Below are positions 1 to 7,255 of a stretch of DNA of 17,532 bases, piece by piece (the stretch's first letter is position 1; the number at the start of each line of letters is the position of its first letter). The notes beneath the pieces are model-generated. The model was not told where the DNA came from. It was given only the letters and a program-made list of their open reading frames with translations, and did not search any database. Made by a program: the position numbers and the translations under genes. The stretch covers positions 1 to 17,532 of the forward strand of contig RFIR01000412.1 of the NCBI GenBank assembly GCA_003695135.1, in the 5' to 3' direction. Source of the stretch: Alphaproteobacteria bacterium. GTDB lineage: Bacteria; Pseudomonadota; Alphaproteobacteria; Rhodobacterales; Rhodobacteraceae.

Positions 1-559
1 GCCCGCGCCAGAGCGCGTGCAGCGGGCGCGGGCCTTCCTCCTCCCAGCGCGCGAGCCAGTTCAGCGTGTGCCGTGCCCAGGCCTCGATCAGCGCCTCCGG
101 CTCGACATCGGCGCAGCCCTCGACCATCAGCCAGGTGCGGTCGGGCATGGTTCCGGTCTCCTCGGTCGCGGGACGCAGCGGCAGGGTGAAGCCGACCGCC
201 AGCCAGTCGGGCACCGCCTGCGGATCGGTGGTGGCGGCGACGGCGCGAAAGCCGCCGCAGGCCGCCCCGTTGACGCGGATGCCGCCCTCCCAGGTCAGAT
301 GCACCGCCAGTTCCGGCGGGGCCAGCGCGCCGAGCGCGTCATGCAGCCCGACGGCGGCGAGCGGCAGCATGGTCATGGCGCGGGCGAGCGGGACCTCGGG
401 CACGAGCACCAGCGCGGCCTGCATCTCGGCCCCGCCCAGCCGATAGGAGACCAGCCCGGCATCGCAGCCGGCGGCGGCGCGCAGGCAGGCATGTTCCAGC
501 GCATCGCCGGGCGCGGCCTCGCCCCACATCAGGGGCGGGAAACGCAGGACCCGGCTCAC
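1..559 (-). CDS. Biotin/lipoate--protein ligase family protein (DUF4444 type), 3' end beyond window
   Basis: The reading frame stays open from a GTG at 557-559 to the window edge, giving about 186 residues; the C-terminus lies outside. I recognise the family by the N-terminal FPPLMWGEA, then HACLRAAAGCDAGLVSY, a central HLTWEGGIRVNGAACGGFRA (the place of the WPND..NGrK core of biotin/lipoyl ligases) and the later EAWARHTLNWLARW. Rhodobacteraceae carry such proteins as 'biotin/lipoate--protein ligase family'. The classical lysine of the ligase core is not evident (GGF where GrKigG is usual), so catalytic activity is uncertain. The GTG lies 10 nt after the mrp stop with a weak GAGG 8 nt upstream, which suggests co-transcription with mrp. 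The frame is open further upstream without a better start. Family assignment is fairly sure; substrate is unknown. Confidence 0.75.
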   Translation of the reverse strand, partial: MSRVLRFPPLMWGEAAPGDALEHACLRAAAGCDAGLVSYRLGGAEMQAALVLVPEVPLARAMTMLPLAAVGLHDALGALAPPELAVHLTWEGGIRVNGAACGGFRAVAATTDPQAVPDWLAVGFTLPLRPATEETGTMPDRTWLMVEGCADVEPEALIEAWARHTLNWLARWEEEGPRPLHALWRG

Positions 560-569
560 GCCGCGCGCC

Positions 570-1637
570 TCACGCCACCCCTTGCGCGACCAGCGCCGCG
601 GCGAGGTCGCGGAACACCTGCGCCGGGCGGCTGTCGGGGGCGGTGGTCACGATCGGCGCGCCGCCATCGGAGGCGATGCGGGTGTCGAGATCGAGCGGCA
701 GCTCGGCCAGAAGCGGCACGCCAAGCCTTTCGGCCTCGCGCGCCACGCCACCATGGCCGAAGACATGCTCCTCATGCCCGCAATTCGAACAGACATGGGT
801 GGACATGTTCTCGATCATGCCCAGGATCGGCACGCCGAGCTGGCGGAACATGTCGATGGCCTTGCGCGCATCCAATAGCGCCACGTCCTGCGGGGTCGAG
901 ACGATGATCGCCCCGTCGACCTTCGCCCGCTGCGCGAGCGTCAGCTGCACGTCGCCGGTGCCGGGCGGCAGATCGACCAGCAGCACGTCGAGCGCGCCCC
1001 ACTGCACCTGACGCATCATCTGCTGCAGCGCGCCCATCAGCATCGGCCCGCGCCAGACCACCGCCTGATCCTCGTTGATCATCAGCCCGATCGACATCAT
1101 GGTCACGCCGTGATTGCGCAGCGGCAGGATGGTCTTGCCGTCGGGCGAGGCCGGCCGGCCCGAGACCCCCAGCATCCGCGGCTGCGAGGGGCCATAGACA
1201 TCGGCATCCAGCAGCCCGACCCGGCGCCCCTCCTGGGCCAGCGCGCAGGCCAGATTCGCCGCCACCGTCGACTTGCCGACCCCGCCCTTGCCCGAGGCGA
1301 CGGCGATGATGTGCGCGACGCCGGGGATCGGTTCGGGGCCAGTGCGTTCGGGCCGCTTCGGCTTGAGATCGGGCGGCGGGGCGGGCTTTTCGCGGTGGGC
1401 GGTCATCACCACCGAGACCTTCTCGATGCCGGGCAGGGCGGTCAGCAGGCGCTCGGCCTCGCGCTGCACGGGGCCGTAATCGGCCGCCTTGTCGGGCGGG
1501 ACCTCCATCACGAAGCGCACCGTGCCGCCCTCCACGGTCGGGGCACGGACCACGCCGCTGGTGACGATGTTGCCGCCCGCCACCGGATCGGCCACGCGCT
1601 TCAGCGCCGCCAGAACCTCATCCCTGCCCGTGGTCAC
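570..1637 (-). CDS. apbC: Mrp/NBP35-family Fe-S cluster carrier ATPase (ApbC)
   Basis: 355 residues, normal length for the family. Residues 1-80 are a MIP18/DUF59 domain; a proline-rich linker follows at about 84-105; the rest is the P-loop domain with the deviant Walker A GKGGVGKST at 116-124, the LLDADVYGPSQPRM segment at about 142-155, VDLPPGTGD at about 221-229 and the C-terminal CxxC (C283, C286) that in this family binds the bridging Fe-S cluster at a dimer interface. Known role: cytosolic assembly or transfer of [4Fe-4S] clusters. The start is GTG at 1635-1637, supported by GGAGGG 9 nt upstream, inside the end of the DUF6494 gene; the two genes are 3 nt apart and surely co-transcribed. 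A supply role for the many Fe-S proteins nearby is plausible, but mrp is a housekeeping gene and the link is only inferred. Confidence 0.95.
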   Translation of the reverse strand: MTTGRDEVLAALKRVADPVAGGNIVTSGVVRAPTVEGGTVRFVMEVPPDKAADYGPVQREAERLLTALPGIEKVSVVMTAHREKPAPPPDLKPKRPERTGPEPIPGVAHIIAVASGKGGVGKSTVAANLACALAQEGRRVGLLDADVYGPSQPRMLGVSGRPASPDGKTILPLRNHGVTMMSIGLMINEDQAVVWRGPMLMGALQQMMRQVQWGALDVLLVDLPPGTGDVQLTLAQRAKVDGAIIVSTPQDVALLDARKAIDMFRQLGVPILGMIENMSTHVCSNCGHEEHVFGHGGVAREAERLGVPLLAELPLDLDTRIASDGGAPIVTTAPDSRPAQVFRDLAAALVAQGVA

Positions 1638-1640
1638 CGC

Positions 1641-1832
1641 TTATTGCCCTCCCGCAATTTCGCCGGTCACCTCGTGGCTGACGCCCAGCTCCTCGATGGT
1701 GATCACCGCCCGCACCCTGTAGCGCCTGCCGGCCTCGCCCTTCTCGCGCATCGCCTTCTCGATCGCCTGCTGCGAGGTCACCCCGACCTGCTTGAGGAAC
1801 TTGCGCATCGACATGTTGAAGTCTTCGCTCAT
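1641..1832 (-). CDS. DUF6494 family protein
   Basis: A 63-residue protein beginning MSEDFNMSMRKFLKQVGVTS, followed by QQAIEKAMREKG and a C-terminal beta-rich VITIEELGVSHEVTGEI. This matches small DUF6494 proteins of alphaproteobacteria; the function is unknown. It has no signal peptide, membrane segment or cysteines. An ATG two codons upstream (1836-1838) is possible, but the Shine-Dalgarno AGGAG is then only 2 nt away, against 8 nt for the ATG at 1830-1832, so I chose the shorter form. Its TAA stop is 3 nt before the mrp GTG, so the two are likely one transcript. Confidence 0.8.
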   Translation of the reverse strand: MSEDFNMSMRKFLKQVGVTSQQAIEKAMREKGEAGRRYRVRAVITIEELGVSHEVTGEIAGGQ

Positions 1833-1838
1833 CTGCAT

Positions 1839-2188
1839 CTCTCCTGGCTGTCGCGTGCTCTGTCATCCGCGGGCGATTGACCCGCACCCGGTCGCGGGCC
1901 CCATGATCCTGCCGAACCATATTCGATTTCCATCCGCAATTCGTATCACGTCCAGGACCTGCGGCTGACACAAGCCTCGCCCGGCGCAGCCGGGCGGCGC
2001 CCGACCCTGCCCCCGGGAGGGCGCATTGCGACGCCGGTCAATGGCCTGACCGCCGGGCACGGCCGAGATGTCATTGCCGCCCCGACCCTTGCGCCGCGCC
2101 CTCCCAGGGTCGGGCACCGCCCATGGCGAGGATGTCGCCCCGCGGGGCGGGGTTGCAGATGTCGGCGCCGATCGCCTAGTCTGGCGCC
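1839..2188. other. Divergent intergenic region without a gene
   Basis: 350 nt between the leftward DUF6494-mrp operon and the rightward cytochrome gene. I see no convincing gene. It holds a perfect 14-bp palindrome, CGCCCCGCGGGGCG at 2136-2149, about 40 nt before the cytochrome start, which could be an operator or a hairpin. The part nearest DUF6494 (about 1905-1950) is less GC-rich, as expected of a promoter, but no good -35/-10 pair stands out. No Shine-Dalgarno is obvious before 2189. Confidence 0.5.
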
Positions 2189-2944
2189 ATGCGACATGCA
2201 GGACCGATCGCGGCGGTGCTGGCCCGCCTTGTGGTGATCCTCGCCCTCTGCCTCGTCACACCCGCGGCGGCCCGGGCGGACGAGAAGCGTGTGCAGCTCT
2301 ATGCGCCGCGTGTGCTGGTCGATTCGGGGCTTCTGAAATACATCCTGCCGCGCTTCTCGCTCAAGCACGGCGTGCGGGTGACGCTGGTCGAGGATCAGAC
2401 TGCCGCCGACATGGTGCTGGGCGAGGCGGGCAAGGCGCTGTTCCAGGGGCTGGGCCGGGTGTGGCGGATGCAGATCCGCAGCCGCGGCCACAAGGGGACC
2501 GAGCGGCTGGCGGCGTGGCTCCAGTCCGAGGTGGGTCAGCGCGCCATCAACAGTTTCGCACCCGGCGGCACCGCCCTGTTCGGCCCGGCCGAGGAGGATG
2601 CGCCGCAGGAGGTGGCGCTGACGCTCGACGGCGATGCGAAGCTGGGGCTGAAGGTCTCGCGCAGCAAGTGCAGCCGGTGCCACCGGGTCGATGACCGGCG
2701 CGGCATCTTCGGCATCGGTTCCACCCCCAGCTTTGCGGTGCTGCGCAGCCTCGCCGACTGGCAGGAGCGGTTCTCCAGCTTCTACACCCGCAACCCGCAT
2801 CCCTCCTTCACCATCATCGAGGACATCACCCCGCCCTTTCCCGAAAACCGGCCGCCGCCGCTGGTGCCGCTGGAGATGACGGTGGAAGAGCTGGAGGCGG
2901 TGCTGGCCTATGTCGCCGGCATCCCGCCGGCAACGCTGCGCTAG
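2189..2944 (+). CDS. Secreted monoheme cytochrome c with an N-terminal solute-binding-protein-like domain
   Basis: 251 residues. Residues 1-30 are a Sec signal peptide (hydrophobic core about 8-22, likely cleavage after ARA-30). Residues 33-135 resemble the two ends of tungstate/molybdate-type binding proteins (TupA-like): VQLYAPRVLVDSGLLKYILP, then HGVRVTLVEDQTAADMVLG, then directly a C-terminal-like WLQSEVGQRAINSF and GGTALFGP; the usual middle is missing. A single heme-binding CSRCH is at 161-165 with a typical C-terminal helix VEELEAVLAYVAGI; M230 is a candidate sixth heme ligand, untested. The protein is therefore probably periplasmic or membrane-anchored and carries one c-type heme. It stands alone and converges on the polyferredoxin gene. 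The cytochrome assignment is firm; the binding-protein relation is my inference. Confidence 0.8.
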   Translation: MRHAGPIAAVLARLVVILALCLVTPAAARADEKRVQLYAPRVLVDSGLLKYILPRFSLKHGVRVTLVEDQTAADMVLGEAGKALFQGLGRVWRMQIRSRGHKGTERLAAWLQSEVGQRAINSFAPGGTALFGPAEEDAPQEVALTLDGDAKLGLKVSRSKCSRCHRVDDRRGIFGIGSTPSFAVLRSLADWQERFSSFYTRNPHPSFTIIEDITPPFPENRPPPLVPLEMTVEELEAVLAYVAGIPPATLR

Positions 2945-3007
2945 GGCGGGTCGCAATTTCCCGAATTCACCTGGAAGCCCGAGGCGAGGGCGTGCGACCG
3001 CCCGGGT

Positions 3008-3023
3008 GGGCGCGAATGCGCCC
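3008..3023. terminator. Hairpin between convergent genes
   Basis: GGGCGC, loop GAAT, GCGCCC: a perfect 6-bp stem 64 nt after the cytochrome stop, followed by more GC-rich self-complementary sequence up to about 3060. The genes converge here (stops at 2944 and 3142), so a bidirectional terminator is expected. No T-tract follows, so intrinsic termination is only a guess. Confidence 0.35.
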
Positions 3024-3083
3024 GCCTTGGGGGCGGGCGGGCGCATGCCCGGCTCGCTGCGCTCTCCGGGCGGGCACGGCGCG

Positions 3084-3108
3084 GCTGCGCCATGAATGCG
3101 CACCCTAC
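3084..3108 (-). repeat. REP element (GTAG plus hairpin), copy 1
   Basis: On the minus strand it reads GTAG, then GGTGCGC, loop ATTCATG, and GCGCAGC, i.e. one arm mismatch against the intact copies at 16379-16403 and 16953-16977. A GTAG head followed by a palindrome is the known layout of REP sequences mobilised by RAYT (TnpA-REP) transposases. It lies between the convergent ends of the cytochrome c and polyferredoxin genes. Confidence 0.75.
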
Positions 3109-3141
3109 AGCGGGTTGCCGCCGGTGCCAGTCTCTCCCGCA

Positions 3142-5106
3142 TCAGTCGTCGCGCCGCCTGGCAAGATAGTCCTCGGTGGTGCGCACCCGCGGCCGTTCGC
3201 CGATGGCAAAGGGGTTGTCCTCGGAATGGAACTGCGACCTGACCTTGCAGTCGTCGCACATCTGGATCATGCGGATGCGCTCGCCGCCGGCAAAGGCCGG
3301 GTGGTCGGCCAGCCGGGCGGTCATCCTGTCGATGGTCGACTTCACCCCGAAGGGCTTGCCGCATTCGATGCAGGCAAAGGGCTCCTCCTCATGCAGCACG
3401 CGCTGGTCGAGCGCGGCGTCGGAGAGGTCGAGCCGCGGCACATAGCCGATGGCGTTTTCCGGACAGACGGTGGCGCAGATGCCGCATTGCAGGCAGGCAT
3501 CCTCCTGAAACCGGATCTGGGGCAGGTCGGGATTGTCGCCGAGCGCGCCGGAGGGGCAGAGCGAGATGCAGGACAGACACAGCGTGCAGGCCGATTTGTC
3601 AATGACCACCGTGCCATAGGGCGCGCCCTCGGGCAGCGGCAGCACCGCGCCTTCGGGGTTCAGCGCCCGCGCCGCGGCCCGGGCGATCTGGCGCCGGGCG
3701 CCGAGCGGGGCGACGGGCGTGGCCAGCGCGGCAGGGGGGGTCTCGCCGAAAAGCGCCTCGCTCAGCGCGTCGGGATCGGCCGGCTCGATGATGCGCAGGG
3801 CATCGGCGCGTTCGCCGGCCATGGCCCGGGCGAGATCGAGCTGGGCCGCCATGGCGTCGCGATCGGCGCCGGGGCCGGGCAGCAGGGCGATGGCGGCAAA
3901 TCCGGCGGCGAGGGCCGCGAGCGCCTCGGCATGGCCGAAGGCGCCGATCGCCGGCAGCTCGAAGGGCACGACATCGGCCGGCAGGCCGCGGCCGAAGCGG
4001 GCGGCGAGCCGGATCATCTCGGCCCCGTGCGCGTCATGGACCAGCAGCCGCGGGGCCTGTGCATCGCCGGCCGCGTCGCGGAAGGCGCTGGCCAGCGTCT
4101 GGATGCGGCGCATGACCAGCTCCACCGCCGGCGCATCATAGGAGACCGCGCCCGATGGGCAGGCGGCCGAGCAGGCGCCGCAGCCGGCGCAGATCATCGG
4201 GTCGATGGCCACCGTATCGCCATCGGGCGCGATCGCCCCGGTCGGGCAGAGATCGAGGCAGCGGGTGCAGCCGGTCTGCCCGGCGCGGGAATGGGCGCAG
4301 AGCGCGGGCTGGGTGATAACGTAGAGCGGCTTCTCGAAGGTGCCGGTCAGATGCGAGGCCTCCAGCACCGCAGCGGCCACCGCAGGCGGGTGGCGCGGAT
4401 CGGCGCGCAGATAGCCCTCGCGTTTCTCCGGCGCCGGGAAAAGCGGGGTGTCGCCGGAGAGATCGAGGATGATGTCGCATTGCGACACCGCCCCGTCGCG
4501 CGGCGGGGTGAAGCGGAGGCCGCCGCGCCCGCCCGGCTCGACGCCCGACAGCGCGTCGATGGCGACCTCGAAGCCCCCCAGCGCGCCCTTCGCGCCGCGC
4601 AGCCGGCCGGTGACGATGTCGAAATCGCGGGTGGCCGGCAGATCGGCGGGGGGGCTGTCGAGCAGCACGGTGACGCCGAGATGGTCCTTCAGCGCCTCGG
4701 CCGCCGCCAGCGCCGCCTCGGCCGGACCGAGGATCAGGCACAGCCCCTCCGAGACCACGTCGAGCGATTTCGCCGGATGCGCCGGCAGCAGCGCCTCGGC
4801 GGCGAGCGCGGCCATCTTGGGCAGTGTGGGCGCGGTGTCGTCGGTCCAGCCGGCGCGGTCGCGCAGATCGAGAAGCGGCGGGGCAGGGCGGTCGAGATCG
4901 GCGGCCAGCTCCTCGAACACCCGCGCCTCCTGCCGGCAGCAGATCACCGCCTCGCCCGATTCGATGGCGGCGGCGGCGCGGTCGATCTGGCGGGTGCAGA
5001 GCGCGGTGCAGGGGGCCGGCACCTCCAGCCCCGTGGCCCGCGCGAGGCCGTCGGCGTCGATCTCCTGACTGCCCAGACAGTCACAGGTGACAAGCGTTCT
5101 GACCAC
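3142..5106 (-). CDS. fdh-associated polyferredoxin (four [4Fe-4S] motifs, 654 aa)
   Basis: A large cytoplasmic iron-sulfur protein without a signal peptide. Clusters: C280/283/287 with C270 or C316 partners and C306/309/312/316 form one ferredoxin-like pair (CTRCLDLCPTG, CAGCGACSAACPSG); C507/510/513/517 and C538/541/544/548 form a second pair (CTLCLSCISLCPSG, CLQCGICATVCPEN). Extra cysteines are at the N-terminus (CDC at 8-10, C33, C37, CC at 56-57) and in a C-terminal CxxC...CxxC pair (C579/C582, C617/C620) that looks like a zinc ribbon or further cluster. Similar proteins sit beside TorD, DUF3305/3306 and fdhABC in Shewanella-type fdh loci, so a role in FDH maturation or electron transfer is likely but unproven. 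The start is GTG at 5104-5106 with GGAG 7 nt upstream. It is transcribed away from the fdh operon. Confidence 0.85.
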   Translation of the reverse strand: MVRTLVTCDCLGSQEIDADGLARATGLEVPAPCTALCTRQIDRAAAAIESGEAVICCRQEARVFEELAADLDRPAPPLLDLRDRAGWTDDTAPTLPKMAALAAEALLPAHPAKSLDVVSEGLCLILGPAEAALAAAEALKDHLGVTVLLDSPPADLPATRDFDIVTGRLRGAKGALGGFEVAIDALSGVEPGGRGGLRFTPPRDGAVSQCDIILDLSGDTPLFPAPEKREGYLRADPRHPPAVAAAVLEASHLTGTFEKPLYVITQPALCAHSRAGQTGCTRCLDLCPTGAIAPDGDTVAIDPMICAGCGACSAACPSGAVSYDAPAVELVMRRIQTLASAFRDAAGDAQAPRLLVHDAHGAEMIRLAARFGRGLPADVVPFELPAIGAFGHAEALAALAAGFAAIALLPGPGADRDAMAAQLDLARAMAGERADALRIIEPADPDALSEALFGETPPAALATPVAPLGARRQIARAAARALNPEGAVLPLPEGAPYGTVVIDKSACTLCLSCISLCPSGALGDNPDLPQIRFQEDACLQCGICATVCPENAIGYVPRLDLSDAALDQRVLHEEEPFACIECGKPFGVKSTIDRMTARLADHPAFAGGERIRMIQMCDDCKVRSQFHSEDNPFAIGERPRVRTTEDYLARRRDD

Positions 5107-5149
5107 GGAACTTCTCCCACCCTCTCCCTGCCGTCATCACCGGACGCCC

Positions 5150-5178
5150 TTTAGACATCAATCCCGCGCCCCCGGCAA
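5150..5178 (-). promoter_or_regulatory. Candidate promoter of the polyferredoxin gene
   Basis: On the minus strand TTGCCG (5173-5178) and TCTAAA (5150-5155) are 17 nt apart, each 4/6 to the sigma-70 consensus, placed about 40 nt before the GTG start. A TTGAT half-site (the left half of an FNR-type box) overlaps the spacer, but the matching right half is absent. Seen by eye only. Confidence 0.3.
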
Positions 5179-5255
5179 CCGCTTCCTTCCGGGCGCTGGC
5201 GGGGGCAATTGCTGCAGGCCGCAACGTCGCGCGCGGTTCGGCTTCGTCGCGAAAA

Positions 5256-5276
5256 ACTGCGCCATGAATGCACACC
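5256..5276 (-). repeat. Degenerate REP element, copy 2
   Basis: The core GCGCCATGAATGC and ACACC are kept, but the GTAG head is lost and the arms are imperfect. It is joined directly to the start of the IS110-type transposase remnant and shares its reading frame. Confidence 0.5.
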
Positions 5277-5401
5277 GCCAGCGCCTCCAGGAGGTCGGAA
5301 AACCGGTCAAGCTCGCCATCACTGCCTGCGCCGGAAAGCTTCTCACCATCCTCAATGCAATGTTCCGCGACAACACCGACTACCGCCCCGCACCCGCCTG
5401 A
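5264..5401 (+). pseudogene. IS110-family transposase remnant (C-terminal fragment)
   Basis: The reading frame ending at the TGA 5399-5401 encodes QRLQEVGKPVKLAITACAGK and then LLTILNAMFRDNTDYRP. This is the highly recognisable C-terminal end of IS110-family DEDD transposases (GKPxKvAltAcmrKLLtilNAmlRd). Only about 40 residues remain; upstream the frame runs into a REP sequence at 5256-5276, so the rest of the gene is gone. It marks an old insertion at the left border of the fdh cluster. The ATG at 5264 belongs to the REP, so I do not regard it as a working start. Confidence 0.7.
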
Positions 5402-5435
5402 AAAAGACAGTTGCTACGGCAAGGCTGAGGCAAGG

Positions 5436-5474
5436 GTGATCATTGGTCAGGCGCGCTGATGGGAAAATGATCAC
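5436..5474. repeat. 9-bp perfect inverted repeat
   Basis: GTGATCATT at 5436-5444 and AATGATCAC at 5466-5474, separated by 21 nt. It lies 35 nt after the IS110 remnant and just before intergenic repeat A. It could be a hairpin, an operator or a transposon end; nothing in the sequence decides between these. Confidence 0.5.
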
Positions 5475-5480
5475 AAGATA

Positions 5481-5833
5481 CCCCCGCGAAGCTCCGCCAG
5501 CCAGACCCAGGCGTTTCGCGCGGGCGCCGCGAAATGCGGCGCCGTCGATGTTTCCCATATGTTCACTGTTGATTGTTAAATACTGATTGGGGAATTATTT
5601 TCTAATTACTTTATGCGCACGCGATCATGATGACTGGAAACCGTGCCGATTAAGCGGTTTGCATTCATGCCGGAGTTTTGCAGAGGGCTCTTTCAAATTA
5701 TTTTACGAACGCAATCATGATTTCTGCAAAATCTTGTGCCTTTCGGGCATTCGCTTGGACCCCGGTTTCGCAGCAGTTTCCGGAAAACAGTTTTCAGAGT
5801 CCCCCGCGAAGCTCTACCAGCCAGACCCGGGCG
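5481..5833. repeat. Mosaic intergenic repeat, copy A (left of the fdh cluster)
   Basis: The segment is bounded by a 33-nt direct repeat with three mismatches (5481-5513 and 5801-5833, beginning CCCCCGCGAAGCTC). Inside are a perfect hairpin GGCGCCGC-GAAAT-GCGGCGCC (5523-5543), an AT-rich stretch starting TTCACTGTTGATTG (5562) and TGCATTCA (5660). These elements occur in the same order and nearly the same spacing in copy B at 16566-16790. The part at about 5670-5790 matches, in inverted orientation, 16474-16582 (shared GCGAATGCCCG and CTCTGCAAAACTC). AT content is far above that of the neighbouring genes. No coding capacity is credible. Confidence 0.75.
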
Positions 5834-5863
5834 CGGCGACAGGGCCTGGCCGGCAACACCCGA

Positions 5864-5886
5864 GGGCGTGTATTCATCGCGCACCG
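5864..5886 (+). repeat. Degenerate REP element, copy 3
   Basis: GGGCGTGTATTCATCGCGCACC keeps the ATTCAT loop and the right arm of the REP hairpin but has lost the GTAG head and part of the left arm. It is opposite in orientation to the degenerate copy at 5256-5276, so repeat A is bracketed by a REP(-)/REP(+) pair like repeat B. Confidence 0.4.
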
Positions 5887-5899
5887 GGTGCCGGCCCGA

Positions 5900-5928
5900 T
5901 TGACCCGCGCGTCCGGCGCGGGCAGAGT
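5900..5928 (+). promoter_or_regulatory. Weak candidate promoter of the fdh operon
   Basis: TTGACC at 5900-5905 is 5/6 to a -35 box; 17 nt later CAGAGT (5923-5928) matches -10 in only three positions. It lies 26 nt before the DUF3305 ATG. A true promoter may instead be in the AT-rich repeat A upstream. Confidence 0.25.
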
Positions 5929-5954
5929 GCCGGGACAGGGAACAGGAGACCGGC

Positions 5955-6521
5955 ATGAACCGCAAACCGCATGCCAATGCGAGCCTGCCGGTCGGGGTGG
6001 TGGTCCGCCGCACCCCCGGCGTCACCCGCTGGGCGCGCTGGCACTGGAGCGTGGCGGCGGTCCTGCCCGGTGCCGGCCCGGCCGACTGGCGCGAACTGCG
6101 CCGCGAGGGCGAGGCTGTGGAATACCACGCCGCCACCCTGGCGCTGGAGCTGCACGGCGCCGAGACCGAATCCTATCTGCACGCGCTGGCCGCCGATCCG
6201 CCGGTGGTGTTCGTGGTGCTGCGAGAGGCCGAGATCGGGTCGCAACCGATGGAGGTGGTACTGGTCACCGCCTCGCCCTATGAGGCCGAAGCCTATACCG
6301 ACAGCGGCGAGGAGATCGTGGAGAAGGTGACCATGCCGCCGGCGCTGCGCGGCTGGATCGCCGATTTCGTCGCCACCCATCACCGCGAAGAACCCTTCGT
6401 CAAGCGCCGGCGCGACCGCAAGCGCATCGATCTGGTCGAGGACGGCATCGGCGATCCGCGCATCGCCAAGCCCGAGGACGTCTATGCCTCGCCGGCGCTG
6501 AAAAGGCGGCGGCTGCAATGA
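5955..6521 (+). CDS. DUF3305 domain-containing protein, fdh accessory
   Basis: 188 residues, no signal peptide and no cysteines. The N-terminal LPVGVVVRRTPGVTRWARWH, the central beta-rich segment and the basic C-terminal PFVKRRRDRKRID are typical of DUF3305. These proteins occur almost only in fdh loci next to DUF3306, TorD and FdhX (e.g. Shewanella); their biochemical role is not established. The start is the ATG at 5955 with AGGAG 6-7 nt upstream, making this the first gene of the operon. The stop overlaps the DUF3306 start as ATGA (6518-6521), so translation of the two is coupled. Confidence 0.9.
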   Translation: MNRKPHANASLPVGVVVRRTPGVTRWARWHWSVAAVLPGAGPADWRELRREGEAVEYHAATLALELHGAETESYLHALAADPPVVFVVLREAEIGSQPMEVVLVTASPYEAEAYTDSGEEIVEKVTMPPALRGWIADFVATHHREEPFVKRRRDRKRIDLVEDGIGDPRIAKPEDVYASPALKRRRLQ

Positions 6522-7243
6522 GCGGGTCTGATACCGGGCAGGGCAGCGGTTCGGGCAACGGCACCGATTTCTGGTCGCGGCGCAAGGCGGCGGTGGCCGC
6601 CGAGGCAAGGGCGGCCGCGCGCGCCGAGGCCGAAGCCGAGGAGGCGGCCCGGCGCGCCGAGGCGGAACCCGCGCCGGAGGGCAGGAGCGATGCGGAGCTT
6701 CTGGCCGAGGCCGGGCAGCCGGAGCCCGAGCAGCTTTCCAACCGCCAGGCGGTGCGCGAGTTTCTCGAGGCCGAGCTGCCCGCGCGGCTGAAGCGGCGGG
6801 CGCTGCGCCGGCTGTGGGGGCTCGACCCGGTGCTGGCCAATGTCGACGGGCTGGTCGATTACGGCGAGGATTTCACCGCCGCCGCCAGCGCCGGCGAGGT
6901 GGTGCAGACCGTCTACCGCGTCGGGCGCGGCATGCTGGGCGAGGAGGAGAGCGAAACCGCCGCCGCGGAGCGGACCGCGCCGGGCGAAGGCGCCGAAGCG
7001 CGGCCCGAATCGCGGGCGCCGGAGCATCCGGCGGCAGCGGACCCGCCGGCGGCGGGGCAGGGCGGGCCGGTCCCCGAAGCCGGGCCGGACGCTGTACCCG
7101 AAGAGGCGGCCAAACCGGCCCCCGACCCGCAATTGCCCGCCGCGGCGGCGGGGCAGGGGACGGGCGGCGGGGCCGATGACGGGTTGCAGGATGCGAAAAT
7201 CCTTGCCTCGCGGCGCCGAATGCGCTTTGATTTCCGCCAATAA
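6518..7243 (+). CDS. DUF3306 domain-containing protein, fdh accessory
   Basis: 241 residues. The signature DFWSRRK is at 17-23, followed by an Ala/Glu/Arg-rich, probably helical stretch (24-52). The conserved core is about 80-140 (LPARLKRRALRRLWGLDPVL, then VDGLVDYGEDFT). Residues 143-225 are a low-complexity Pro/Ala/Glu/Gly tail, and a short basic end SRRRMRFDF closes the protein. DUF3306 is known as a partner gene of DUF3305 in formate dehydrogenase loci; function unknown, probably in assembly. The ATG overlaps the DUF3305 stop by 4 nt. The long tail has diverged freely and makes the protein larger than its core needs. Confidence 0.88.
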   Translation: MSGSDTGQGSGSGNGTDFWSRRKAAVAAEARAAARAEAEAEEAARRAEAEPAPEGRSDAELLAEAGQPEPEQLSNRQAVREFLEAELPARLKRRALRRLWGLDPVLANVDGLVDYGEDFTAAASAGEVVQTVYRVGRGMLGEEESETAAAERTAPGEGAEARPESRAPEHPAAADPPAAGQGGPVPEAGPDAVPEEAAKPAPDPQLPAAAAGQGTGGGADDGLQDAKILASRRRMRFDFRQ

Positions 7244-7255
7244 AAGGGAGGTTCG

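Noticed and set aside
17..907. 296-codon plus-strand frame at the left edge
   Set aside because: Arg/Gly/Pro-rich shadow over the recognisable ligase-family and mrp genes on the minus strand.
1873..1905. TTGACC-containing stretch similar to that before the fdh operon (5898-5925)
   Set aside because: It faces right but is over 280 nt from the next rightward gene and lacks a -10 box; the likeness is probably due to GC-rich composition.
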